From NCBI RefSeq assembly GCF_963678635.1, contig NC_087063.1, positions 81,205,574 to 81,269,573 on the forward strand: 64,000 nt of DNA. The letters run 5' to 3'. Source of the stretch: Symsagittifera roscoffensis (Eukaryota; Xenacoelomorpha; Acoela; Convolutidae). The translations under genes and the position numbers were made by a program. A model generated the notes under the pieces. That model was given only the letters and a program-made list of their open reading frames with translations, had not been told where the DNA came from and did no database searches. Positions 24,646 through 34,400 of this stretch are shown here, in pieces (position 1 is the stretch's first letter; each line of letters opens with the position of its first letter).

Positions 24646-25054
24646 GTATATAGGGAATTGATTGCTAACTTTGGTACAAACACAGAAAGTTACAACTTAG
24701 ATAACTCCCTTAGAGATTTTTTGATGCGTCTGGATTCCACAGTCGTCTCAGACCAACAATGTTTGGCTAGATAAAGGAATATGGAAAAGAAAGATAATTT
24801 TTTTTGTAGTATTTTCCATTAAAACGGTAAAAAAATATGATTGGTTTGATAAAAGAATATAAGGAACCGTTGCTTGATAAAGCACTGTGTATAATACATT
24901 TATTGTCTAACACTCAAGGTGTTATACAAAGGTTTATTTATTTAAAGTTGCATATGTTCACAAGTGTTTGCAAATTTGTACTCAAGAAAAAAACCCGTCA
25001 GTGTTTTAGGTAGCTGAAGTCACTTGAGGGTAAATGTTTACCGAAAATCAAAAC

Positions 25055-26160
25055 CGCCGGGTTGACAAAAAATGTTTTTCATGTTATTTCATTTTATCAT
25101 ACTATTTCATACTATTTTATAGACCAAAAAAAATTTCATGAAAATAGCATGATGAGCCTTTCTTTCCATACTATGAAATATTATTGTTGGCATTTTTTCC
25201 ATACTATGAAATTGTACGACAAGCATTTTTTCCATAAACGAAAATACCAAGAAAAATTTGTTTTGAAAATTTGTGTTTCATCTGAAACACTAAACCTGGA
25301 CTTTTTGTCATTAGAAAACCCAGAGTGTAACTGGCAGTTACTACGCAGATAAACTGCATTTGGTGATTTTTGCCACTTACATTACTACTTTATACTTTTT
25401 CACATGAAATCATATAGCACAAAAGGAACTCTTTCTATATGGCTAGATAATTTTTGGTTTCAAAATTTTGCTAGTTAAGAAAAAAAGGCCTGTTTTTTTT
25501 TTTAAATATATTTTTATCCAAGCAAATGAAATAAAAAAATAATAATCGTGTTTACAAAAAAAAACATTTTTTCATCTTTCTGGATTTTTTGGGTGAAAAA
25601 CTCATCCTGGACTACGTTATAAACACAAAAAGTCAAATTTTGCTTGCAAAATTATTTTTCACCAAAAATTATATTTGAGCACAAAAGCAAGTTTGCAACC
25701 AAAAAAGGGATTAAAATTTTTTTACCTCAATTTTTGTGTTTTTGCTTATGAAAAAATGCATATCATATAAATTTCATATATGAAAATTATATGATAAGCA
25801 TTTTTTTAACCAAAATTAAAATCATGTTTTTGAAAGTCAAAGTGCCTTTTTTTCAATAAAATTTTTTGAAACTCATGTAAATTCATCCAGAAACGTCGTT
25901 AAATTAATTTTGAAGATTTCTATTTTTTCTATAGCAAAATGCTTGTCTTACAATTTTTATATATGAAAATATTATGACTAGCATTTTTTGACCAAAATTA
26001 AAATCATTTTTATTGAGCAGAAAGATTCAAAAGATGGAAATAGAACAGATGTGTTTCTCCAAAAACGTTTAATACAGTTTTTAAATTTGTATGAAAACTG
26101 TATGATAAGCATTTTTCCATAGTCACCATATATGAAAGTGTATGATAAGCATTCTTTTAC
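25055..26160. repeat. CCCGGGTTGACC palindrome family, compound copies
   Basis: It starts near CCGGGTTGAC (25,056) and contains at least four ATATAT-type or related palindromes followed by ATAAGCATTTTT: about 25,195, 25,765-25,800, 25,950-25,985 and 26,100-26,150. GGTGAAAAACTCATCCTGGA followed by CTACGTTATA at about 25,592-25,621 is the inverse of the block at 4,230-4,260. It appears to be two or more nested or truncated copies. Confidence 0.55.
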
Positions 26161-26582
26161 GGAAACTGACAAGTTAGCTAACGTTAACTGGAAAGCATGT
26201 ATTATATATTTGAGAAAAACTAAGAAAATCTGTATATAATCTGCAGATAAACTGCATAACTTGTATATAATAAGTAGATAATCTGCTTATTATTTGTAAA
26301 TAGTTGTAAGTAAACTGTGTATAATCTGTATGTAATCTAAACATCATCTGTTGATACTAGGTATAACTTAACTGGGAAAAAAGTTTTGACAATGATTTTC
26401 TAATGAAGTTATACAGTGTAACATTTTACCAAAAAGAAATGCAGTCTAATCGATTACTAAAAAATATATATGACTATATGACTGTATACAATAACAATAA
26501 TTTTGAAATCTGTATATTTTTTGTAGATAATAGTTTTTTATCAATTTTTGTCACTGAGGGAAAACTCGACGTTCTTTTTACC

Positions 26583-26790
26583 ATACTTGAAGTATTTTGA
26601 CCATGTTCGAGTTGTTTTGATCATGCTGGACGTATTTTGACTGTGATCGTAGTTTTTTGATCAGTCTCGAAGTGTTTTGACTATGCTCGACGTATTTTGG
26701 CCAAGCTTGAAGTATTTTGACCATGTTTGGTGTATTTTGACCATGCTTGAACTATTTTGACCATGCTCGACGTATTTTGACTATAACCGA
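26583..26790. repeat. 19-bp degenerate tandem repeat
   Basis: About eleven copies of a unit of about 19 bp, consensus GTATTTTGACCATGCTCGA, run from 26,583 to 26,790 with point differences. Related, looser copies (tgtatgtTTcgaccgtgctcga-like) continue between 27,100 and 27,450. Confidence 0.85.
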
Positions 26791-27643
26791 TGAAACTCTT
26801 AGAAGCACTTTGCATGGTAATAGGGCGTTCACTATGATATCGTGTATTCGGTTTTGCCATAGTAAAGATAGTGTGACCTTTAGCTTCAGTTCTGCCTCTA
26901 CCTGACGGCTGCAAAAGTGGTAACACGCGAAAGTTCTAGACTGGAATAAAGAGTTGCGCTCAACGAAGCAACTCAGTCTGGAATGTGGGAAAATAAAAGA
27001 AATGGACTATGCTTAAACAGGCCTGATGACCTGAATCGCCGAAACGCCAATTAATAAAAAAATATTGTTACTTTAGAACCTGCGCGAATTATGTTTTGAG
27101 CCGTTCACCTGAAGTATGTTTTTGAAAGTGATCGGATTATGTTTTGAGTGCTCTAAAAGTGTGTTTCGACAGTGCCCCCCCCCCTCCCGTCGATCGAGAA
27201 AAACCACAACCATATTTGGAACATACTCAACGTATGTTTCTATCACGGTCGAGGTGTGTTTTTTAATCGTGTATGATCTATCTTTGCATCGTCGTGCTTG
27301 AATTGCATTTCGATGCTTGAATTGCATTTCGATGCTGCTCGATTTGAATTTCGACCGTGCTCATTGTATGTTCTTTTTAACATGCTTGGGTTTGATAGTG
27401 TAAAAAGTACATCTCGATTTTGCTCTAGGTGTATTTCTACATCATTCCATCGAACTTACATAGAAATGCTAGGCTGATATTCTGAACGTTGAATAAACAT
27501 CATAGAAAAAGGCCCAAATATTGAAATTGACGACAATTCAAAACTTATTTGTGCTTAATTTATTGAATTTTTGTGAAGAAATTGGCAAAAAAATTGAAGA
27601 AGCGAGCCAGATTGAAGTCTGATTGACTGAACTGCTTCGTTTT

Positions 27644-28252
27644 GACTACATTACGAGGCCAAACTGTGCACTGGATAGGCGGAAAATTTGGTGTCTGTGT
27701 TTTCCTGGAATCCAAAATAAAAGTAAACCTGTAACGTAAATTTTGTCGGCACATTAGTTTTGTTGCGGATTCCGCAATGAGCGAACATAGGTAGTTGTTC
27801 CGGTTTCCGCAAATGGAAGCAGAGTCCGCAAATGTAATTGGGTTTTGTAAATTTACGCGGATTCCGCTTACAGTTTAAGACTCTTCTTACAATTTGCGGT
27901 TTCCGCTGACCATTTGCTGATTCCACTTACAGTTGCGGATTCCGCGACAGCTTAAGTTTAATAAACACATATATTTAAAATTTGTTTGTGGTTTCCATTG
28001 TTTCCAATTGTTTGTGGCACTAACTATTGCCTGATTTTTGAGAGATTTTGAGCAACACAGTGTTTTAGCTGTTTTGGCAAAGATTTTCAAAAGCAGTTTT
28101 CGCAGCAATTTAGTTTTTATCCTTGGAATTCAAAAGAACCAAAAAGGTTTTAAAAACAGCAATGTGCGGATTTCGCAAAAAGTTTGTTTTTGGCCTGTTG
28201 CTAAATCGGCTTAAAAGTCACAAAATGCACAGTTTAACCTCGTAATGTAGTC
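27644..28252. mobile_element. Palindrome-array element, copy 2 with intact 27-bp terminal inverted repeats
   Basis: The left end 27,644-27,670 (GACTACATTACGAGGC...) is the reverse complement of 28,226-28,252 at 25 of 27 positions. The 609-bp unit has no coding capacity. Its centre carries GGATTCCGC-type motifs starting at 27802, 27821, 27841, 27859, 27898, 27918 and 27937. This is the same period of about 19-20 bp as copy 1 at 17.9-18.0 kb, with one degenerate position near 27,878. The DNA-transposon (MITE) class is clear, but the superfamily is not, because no target-site duplication is evident. Confidence 0.85.
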
Positions 28253-28334
28253 TTATTTTACTATCTCGCCTTTCTGTAATATAAATCAAAATTTCATGTT
28301 AAAACTTTCGTTTACACATTTTACATCACCTGGT

Positions 28335-28349
28335 GGGGGGGGGGGGGGG
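28335..28349 (+). repeat. G15 homopolymer
   Basis: Fifteen consecutive G on the plus strand follow GGT. Such a run can form G-quadruplex structure and is also prone to length error in sequencing. It lies in the intron just downstream of the palindrome-array element. Confidence 0.9.
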
Positions 28350-28793
28350 TAATTGAAAAGACTACGAATGTTTCAAACTTGTACTTGGCTGAACTGAAAC
28401 AATTTTCCATCTTTTGTAATTTTGGTCGAGCACTGGCAGTATTCTTGACTTTGACAGTGAAAACATTAAGTGAAGACATCGTCGTGTATTCTCAAATGAA
28501 AACTTCATGTAACTTCAAGCAAGCTTCCATTCATCATGGTGTTTTTTTTCAAGGTGTATCTACAAGGCGTCTGCAGGTATAAAAAAATTTCCAATTCATT
28601 GACGCAACAGACGAAAAATAAGGCTGCGCTAATAGTGAGTTTAAACAACTTGATTGAGTTGTTACAAATTTATTTCAAAAAACTTTGATGGACATTTGGA
28701 AAAGAAAGTCTTGAGGTATTGATATTAGGTGAAAACAGCAGCGCATGTATGATATTTTCCCAAAATGAGAGTCTGTCTCGGTTTGAAACTGAC

Positions 28794-29070
28794 CTGAAAC
28801 TGAATCTCTCCATATTAACCATTCCCCCTCCCCCGACCACCTCCATTTCCACACTCGACTGCAACGAGACCCTATCTCTGCTCCCACCACTCAGGTAACT
28901 ACTCCCCCCAACAACCCCCAAATGTTCCCCCAATTGGCCAATCCTGTTCAGCTGCGACGCTTGAGAGTGGAATTGGGAGGGGGAGAGGGGAGTGCTGCTA
29001 CTGATGCTGCGCATGTATACGGGGACGCCGGCGAAACCAGATGCCGGCAAGGATATCGCGGGATCCATAA
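28794..29070 (-). CDS. SH3-protein gene, 277-nt exon
   Basis: The acceptor tatgattttcag is followed by TT, which completes a Val codon with the G of the previous exon. The frame then reads MDPAISLPASGFAGVPVYMR and on through a Ser/Gly-rich stretch to ERFSF. It ends in phase 2 at donor TTCAG|gtcagt. GC content is far above the flanks. No fold is recognised, and the peptide is low-complexity linker (Ser, Gly, Val, Gln). Confidence 0.8.
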
Positions 29071-29331
29071 CTGAAAATCATAATAAAGTTTCAGTTATTT
29101 ATAACCAACAAACACTAAAAATTTTGAATTTATTAATTTGAGGCTGGCTTTGCGATCATTAAATATAATGTGAGATAGAAACTGAGCACGCGTAGTGATT
29201 TCAGTTGATCAAAAGTTTGTCGCAAAAAACTAAAGAAAATACAAGTTTGCTAAGTTAAATCTGATCATAAATTGGTTCATCATTATCAGCGACAACTTGA
29301 AAAATGAGCAATTTACAAATGAAAAACGTAC

Positions 29332-29842
29332 CTGGATAATTGGCGGACTGTCCCGCGTTCTGTTGCTGCGTTCCGTGCTGGAAACTCGGGGGTTGTTTGC
29401 GTCCCCAAGAGGCGAACAGCGACTGCTTCAACTCCTGTAATTTCCTACCCGCTCTCGGTGCGGTGTTCGAATTACCCGGTTGAGCTAGATAGGTTGGGCT
29501 GTGGAGCGGTACCATGGGGTACGGGGAAATTGGGGGAGAAAAAGCGCCCGGGTTTCCTGAAGGGGAGGGAGGATTTGAGTGATGCGGATGATCCCCCAGT
29601 AGCATTTCTGTGGAGTGAAATGTGAACTTGTTTCCCAGGGGCGGAACACTAGGCGGCGGTCGGTTTGGGGGACCCTTTGAGGTCCGTTTCATTTGCGGGT
29701 GCATAATTGGGTTCAGTTCGGGGTGAGGGTTGTTTTGTGTATCCATTGCTTCTCCTATCAGACTCATTTGGGAGGCGTTGGCGTTTCGCGGAAGCGTTGA
29801 GTACGTCCAGGGTTCTCCGCTGCTCATTGCTTTTCTGATTCG
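29332..29842 (-). CDS. SH3-protein gene, 511-nt Pro-rich exon
   Basis: The acceptor ccatttgtttag is followed in phase 0 by RIRKAMSSGEPWTYSTLPRN. The exon ends CCAG|gtacgt in phase 1. The 170 residues are rich in Pro, Ser and Asn, with PPNRPPPSVPPLG and PPISPYPMVPLHSP stretches that look like SH3 or WW ligands. A short basic helix-prone segment follows (GRKLQELKQSLFASWGRK). The same gene's own SH3 could bind these motifs in cis. No catalytic domain is seen. Confidence 0.85.
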
Positions 29843-29890
29843 CTAAACAAATGGAACCTTGAATTCTGACCAAAACACAAGGCCTCAGGG

Positions 29891-30288
29891 CAGGGGAGGA
29901 TCTAGGATTTTCTTGAGGTCCTATTTTGTCGACCTTTTTTTAGGTCGACCAAATTGATTTTATGAGCCCTTTCAAATCACTATAAAGACCCCATTTTGAC
30001 CAAATTTTTTGCGCCGTAGGCAAATGTTTGAGAAAACAGGCCAAACAAGGCGTTTTTAGGCATTTTTTGGAAAAATTTGACCAAAAAGTCGCGTTTTTTG
30101 GCGCGCGCTCCCCCTCAAAAATAGGATATATCGGAGCCAAAGGCGCTATTAGAAAACTTTTAGAGTCCAGCACTAAAAATGGATATCTCATAATAGTACA
30201 AAGAGGGGGGACCCTTTGGGTCGGCAGGGGGTCGAATCCCTGAGTGGGAGACGGCCCTAGAACCCCCCCCCCTTCAAATCCGCTGGTG
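29891..30288. mobile_element. Non-autonomous hAT-like element with 8-bp target duplication
   Basis: A 398-bp insertion begins CAGGGGAGGATCTAGG and ends CAAATCCGCTGGTG. The ends are imperfectly inverted (CAGGGGAGGAT versus CACCAGCGGAT). It is flanked by a perfect 8-bp direct repeat, CCTCAGGG, at 29,883-29,890 and 30,289-30,296. An 8-bp duplication with CA...GGAT ends is the hAT superfamily signature. It lies in the 1.4-kb intron of the SH3 gene, only 40 bp upstream of the 511-nt exon. There is no transposase. Confidence 0.85.
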
Positions 30289-31262
30289 CCTCAGGGCCTC
30301 CTAAATATTTTAAGATGATGATTCTTTAAAATAGTTTGAAAATATTGATGTTTTGTTTTACAAAAAATAAATCGATTATCGATCCAAAACTGAAAAAGGG
30401 GAAGAAGTTTGTCTTCGGGTGTGTTTGTTTAAATTTTGTTTTTTTCTTTTTTCCACGCTAAATTTTCCACAAATAATCTTTGGAATGGGTCGAATGATAT
30501 ATCATATTGAAGTTCTTGTAGCCGTAATTCTTATGACAATGGAAAAAATCCTAAATGTTTTCTCAGTGTCGATAAAAACGGAAAAAATTGAAGCTTTAAG
30601 TCGGGTTTATATTAGGGCCATGAAAATTTAGTTGCTCTACATTAAAGCTAGTTTCTGAAACTTTTTGGCGCCTTCTTGAAAATAAAAAAAAATTAAAGAA
30701 AAACTCAAAAACAATTTCTGCAAATCTTTTTTATAGTTATAATTTTTTTTTGATTTTTTCGATTATTTTCAATTTTTTTGATTTATTCGATATATATTCA
30801 TTTCTTGAGAAAAACTAGCCGAATAAGAGTGATTCACTAATGTTATAATCTTTCGTTTTGTTTCTGTCATCACGCCAAGCACGCAAAAAAACTACACCAA
30901 TTATAATTTTTTTCTTATGTTAATGTGGTCGGATAACCAAGCCCTTTTAGCACAAAAATCGTCTGCTGTTGTTTGGAATAATCATTTAATCATTATAATA
31001 CTATTTTACAAGTTCCATTTTAAAGTATGGTTCGTATAACTTTTGTTTTGTGCGAACAAATTGATTTTTTAATCTTTCACAAAACACTTGAATTTCCTTC
31101 CATACGCGGAGATTTACATCACTTTGGGTGGCATTTTTTTACCCCTCTGTCACTTCAAGTTTATGTTATTTATAACGATTGGTTTAACAAGGTTAGTAGT
31201 GATAACCAAATGGGTTTAGGTATCCGCGTTAGTCATTATGGTGTTTGAAAAATGAACAATAC

Positions 31263-31402
31263 CTGTTCTCGTTTTTGTGCCCAGAAGTTTCTCTGTCGTC
31301 TCGTCGAAGATCCCCTGCTGTCGATCCCACTTGGACCCTGGATGTAATAGGGGGCTGGTTGGCGTCTATAGACCACACTTGCAGCACTATATGTGCTCGT
31401 AT
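31263..31402 (-). CDS. SH3-protein gene, most upstream exon found
   Basis: The acceptor is the pyrimidine tract tcattccccctcgcccctag. The exon starts with AT (needing one base from an earlier exon), then reads TSTYSAASVVYRRQPAPYYI and on to a basic end, RRQRNFWAQKREQ. It stops in phase 0 at donor GAACAG|gtattg. The same frame stays open upstream to a TAA at about 31,460, but no AG acceptor or ATG exists there, so the 31,402 border is preferred. The missing first exon or exons were not found in this window. Confidence 0.7.
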
Positions 31403-34400
31403 CTAGGGGCGAGGGGGAATGATATAGGTACGGGTAGTTTGGGTCCACAGTTGGGGGTTATTGGTTAGTGCTCCCTTAATGAGTGCACTATTTTTCACTT
31501 TTAACCAATTGGGTACGACCTTCAAATTGGGCTGTGAACGATGGTTTGTTTGCATCAGACACAATATTTGTTATGCAAGCTCGGCTAATTTTGATGAAGA
31601 GATAGCTCCGCCTAAATAATTTTTTGAAAAGTAATCAAACTTTAAAGAGGAAAGGCGTAAACGAAAACGGATGAGTTCAGAAAGAGAGCAAATATTCTTT
31701 TCTGATAATCAAATTTTAACTTTCTGACGATCAGCCTAACCATTTTATGCTCTTATCATTAAACACAGGTGACCCCAGTTTTACTTGATCAAAATGATAC
31801 GTTTTAGTTCTAACGTAAATTCGAGGATTTGGGGAAATGGATCTTTTTCACAATTAGGATATTTTTACAATTTTTAAAACTTTTACAATTTTCACAATTA
31901 GGCGCCGGAAGATCAGAAGCAATAGTTGTTAAAAACTGGCAACATTTGTAAATAATTCTTTTTTACGCTTATCATCCACCCATGATATGAAAGTTTTATT
32001 CAGTAAAGTGGTATTAAATTGATTATACGCTCTACGCCATAATTTTTCTCGTAATAATCCCTAATGGCATGTAAATTTAAATAACAAAAGTTTACAAAAA
32101 GTTTAAGACAACTGCAAAATTGTGTCAGAATGTTCGTATGTGTTGATTAATGAAAATTAATCAGAAAAAAAAACAAATTTTCTTTGTTTGTTAAGCAGCA
32201 TACGAAGTAACTATGTAAAGATGTTGAGAGGCTTTTAAAGATAGTCGAAAAAGTTCAAGCTCAGCTTCAAAAGGTCAGCTGCAGGGCGCAAAGAGAGATA
32301 ATTGCATGATGTGTGTTGAACGACGCATGAAAAAATGCTAAATGTTATTACTTCGTGCCCGTGTTCAGGCAGTCGAACATAATGTATCGATTAAATAGGT
32401 CAAACTATCTCCTCCCATTCTGTGATTCGATCATTTTTTCATAGTCCACTTGGTTCATTTTTAATCAACTTGGTCATCCTTGGTTGACTTTGGTCAATTT
32501 TAGTATATCCGGAATTTTATTATTTATGTAAATATTTATCTAGGTATTCTCCAAAATTAATGATTTTCGTTCATAAGTTTTATTTTCTTTGTAGTTCATT
32601 GATAACAAAATCCGACCAAGAGTGAGAAGGAGCTATGGTTTATTCTGCATTTTATCCGCATGACTTTGAGTACCTCAAACAAGCTCCTAGGGTATCAAAT
32701 ATGGTATCATTTTAGAATCATATTGTTCGTATTTCTCATAGTAACTTATCAAAAATATGTCTCAGTGGGTCAGAAAAAATGGTCGGATTTTTTTTTGCTT
32801 TCCAGACAAAACTTAATGAGAAATTGATCTCCCAGATGTAGCTTTTCTATATGGTTATTTCCATTTCAGGTACCGGTATTTACTGCATTTTTCTTATGAA
32901 TTTTCCCTTTCTATAAAAAAAGTTTTTATAATTTTTTTTTTTTAATTTCTTTTCCTTCAACTTCAAAGCAAAACTGGTTTGGTATGAACATTAAGTGTTA
33001 ATGGCACACCAACCAATTTTATTTTGATCATTATGAGATGATTGTACGCTATGCGTTATATTTTTTTCTTACCACCTAAGAACATGTGAAACTGTCAAAC
33101 AACTGCAAATCTGCGCCAAAACACCTGACTGACGAAAAAAGTTGATCATTAAGAGTTTTTAAAATTAATTTGTTGAGTAGAAAAAAAGTTTTTGAAGATA
33201 GACTAGAAAATTCAGGCTCACATGGCCAATTGCAAGGGGTCAAAGAAAGATAAACAGGTGCCAATGTTTGAACTGAGTAGCAAAAATTACTTAAGCTTAT
33301 TACTTCCCAGATTCATGATGCCGAAAATAATGTAATGATAAAAAATCAGATGTTTTCCGATTATGGTTACTACATTTTTTTAATTGACACTCTTGTTCAA
33401 CGTCGTCGACTTTGAGTGACTTCGTTCAAGCTCAAATTAAAAACTGAGCAAGGTTTTTCAAAAGTATTTGTTTTCACTTAACTTTTTTTGTAGTTATTTG
33501 ATAACACAATATTTACCATGGGTGGGAACTAACTCTGCATTAGTTTGTGACTTTCCGCCCAATTTTGACAAGCTCAGAAAAAGTTCGTTTGGGGTCAAGT
33601 GTGATATCATATTAGACCCTTATTAAAACTGAACGGTTCAGAAAAAAAAACAACTTGTTAGCACTTTTGGTCCGAGAATTTCCGAATATTTTCCAGTCCA
33701 TTTTTTCACTACAAAAATGTGGAAGAAAAATTATTTTTTGAATTCATTTTTTAATCATTTTTTAAAAAATGTCAATATTGTCGTGAAAAACTGAACCTTC
33801 TGTAATAGTTTCACAGCATCTGGCTGTTTTTTTTTTGAATTTGAACATTGTTCTTTAGCTGCAAGCTGCAGTGTCTTTTTGTTTCAATTGTTAAAGTACA
33901 AATAAACAAGAAAAAATGTGGGGGTACTTTGAACGTCGGTGGGGGTGGGGACGGAGTACATTGGGGGTTTGCAAAAAAACGAAGTAAATAAAAAACATAA
34001 CCACAAAATTTATTTAAAAACCTGATTTCGTTCAGGAAAAGTGATACTGAGTAAGATTATTAATTTGAATTTAGTTTGCTTTGGAAATAATGAAAATAAC
34101 TCACAAAAAGAAGAAATTAAAAAGTGAATTATAATCCACTATAACCACCAATAATTGATAAAAACGAATAAATTTTCATTCAAAAAAATCGAACTAAGTT
34201 GAAAACAATCAATTTTAATCAATCAAGAATGTATTTTGTTGTTTTGTAAAGTTGTAGCTTTATAATCTACTTTTAAATAATTATAAACTAGTATTTTTGA
34301 ATTTAAGAGAGACCTACCTAAGTTGACCAACATTGACCAAAAGTGCTAATCATACAATTCCAGTACTTACTCTATGGAAAAAACTAGTCAAATAAATTTT

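Larger units (their letters stand above)
22737..28793. other. 6.06-kb intron packed with repeats
   Basis: The intron between the 28.8-kb and 22.7-kb exons holds the short palindrome-array copy (23,374), a single-arm copy of the long inverted repeat (24,130-24,645), palindrome-family copies (25,055-26,160), 19-bp tandem repeats (26,583-27,450), the palindrome-array element (27,644-28,252) and a G15 run. No exon was recognised inside. Confidence 0.6.
1246..31402 (-). other. Gene span: SH3-domain protein, seven exons seen, 5' end not found
   Basis: Exons in transcript order are 31402-31263, 29842-29332, 29070-28794, 22736-22658, 2969-2790, 2080-1854 and 1498-1246. Every junction has GT-AG borders, and codon phase matches at all six junctions (0, 1, 2, 0, 0, 2). 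Chance would rarely give this. Introns are 1420, 261, 6057, 19688, 709 and 355 bp. About 550 residues are visible: a Pro/Ser/Asn-rich N-terminal part, then a single SH3, then a Ser/Asn-rich tail. The first exon seen starts mid-codon, so more 5' exons must exist. The family is not identified. Pro-rich segments followed by one SH3 suggest a cytoplasmic scaffold or RhoGEF-associated adaptor, and that is inference only. Confidence 0.7.

Noticed and set aside
30227-30240. GGGGTCGAATCCC resembling a tRNA B box
   Set aside because: No matching A box, acceptor stem or cloverleaf, and it lies inside the hAT-like element near its end. Probably chance.
31403-31460. Upstream extension of the most 5' SH3-gene exon in the same open frame
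   Set aside because: There is no AG acceptor or ATG before the in-frame TAA. The pyrimidine tract and cccctag at 31,403-31,422 is the better border.
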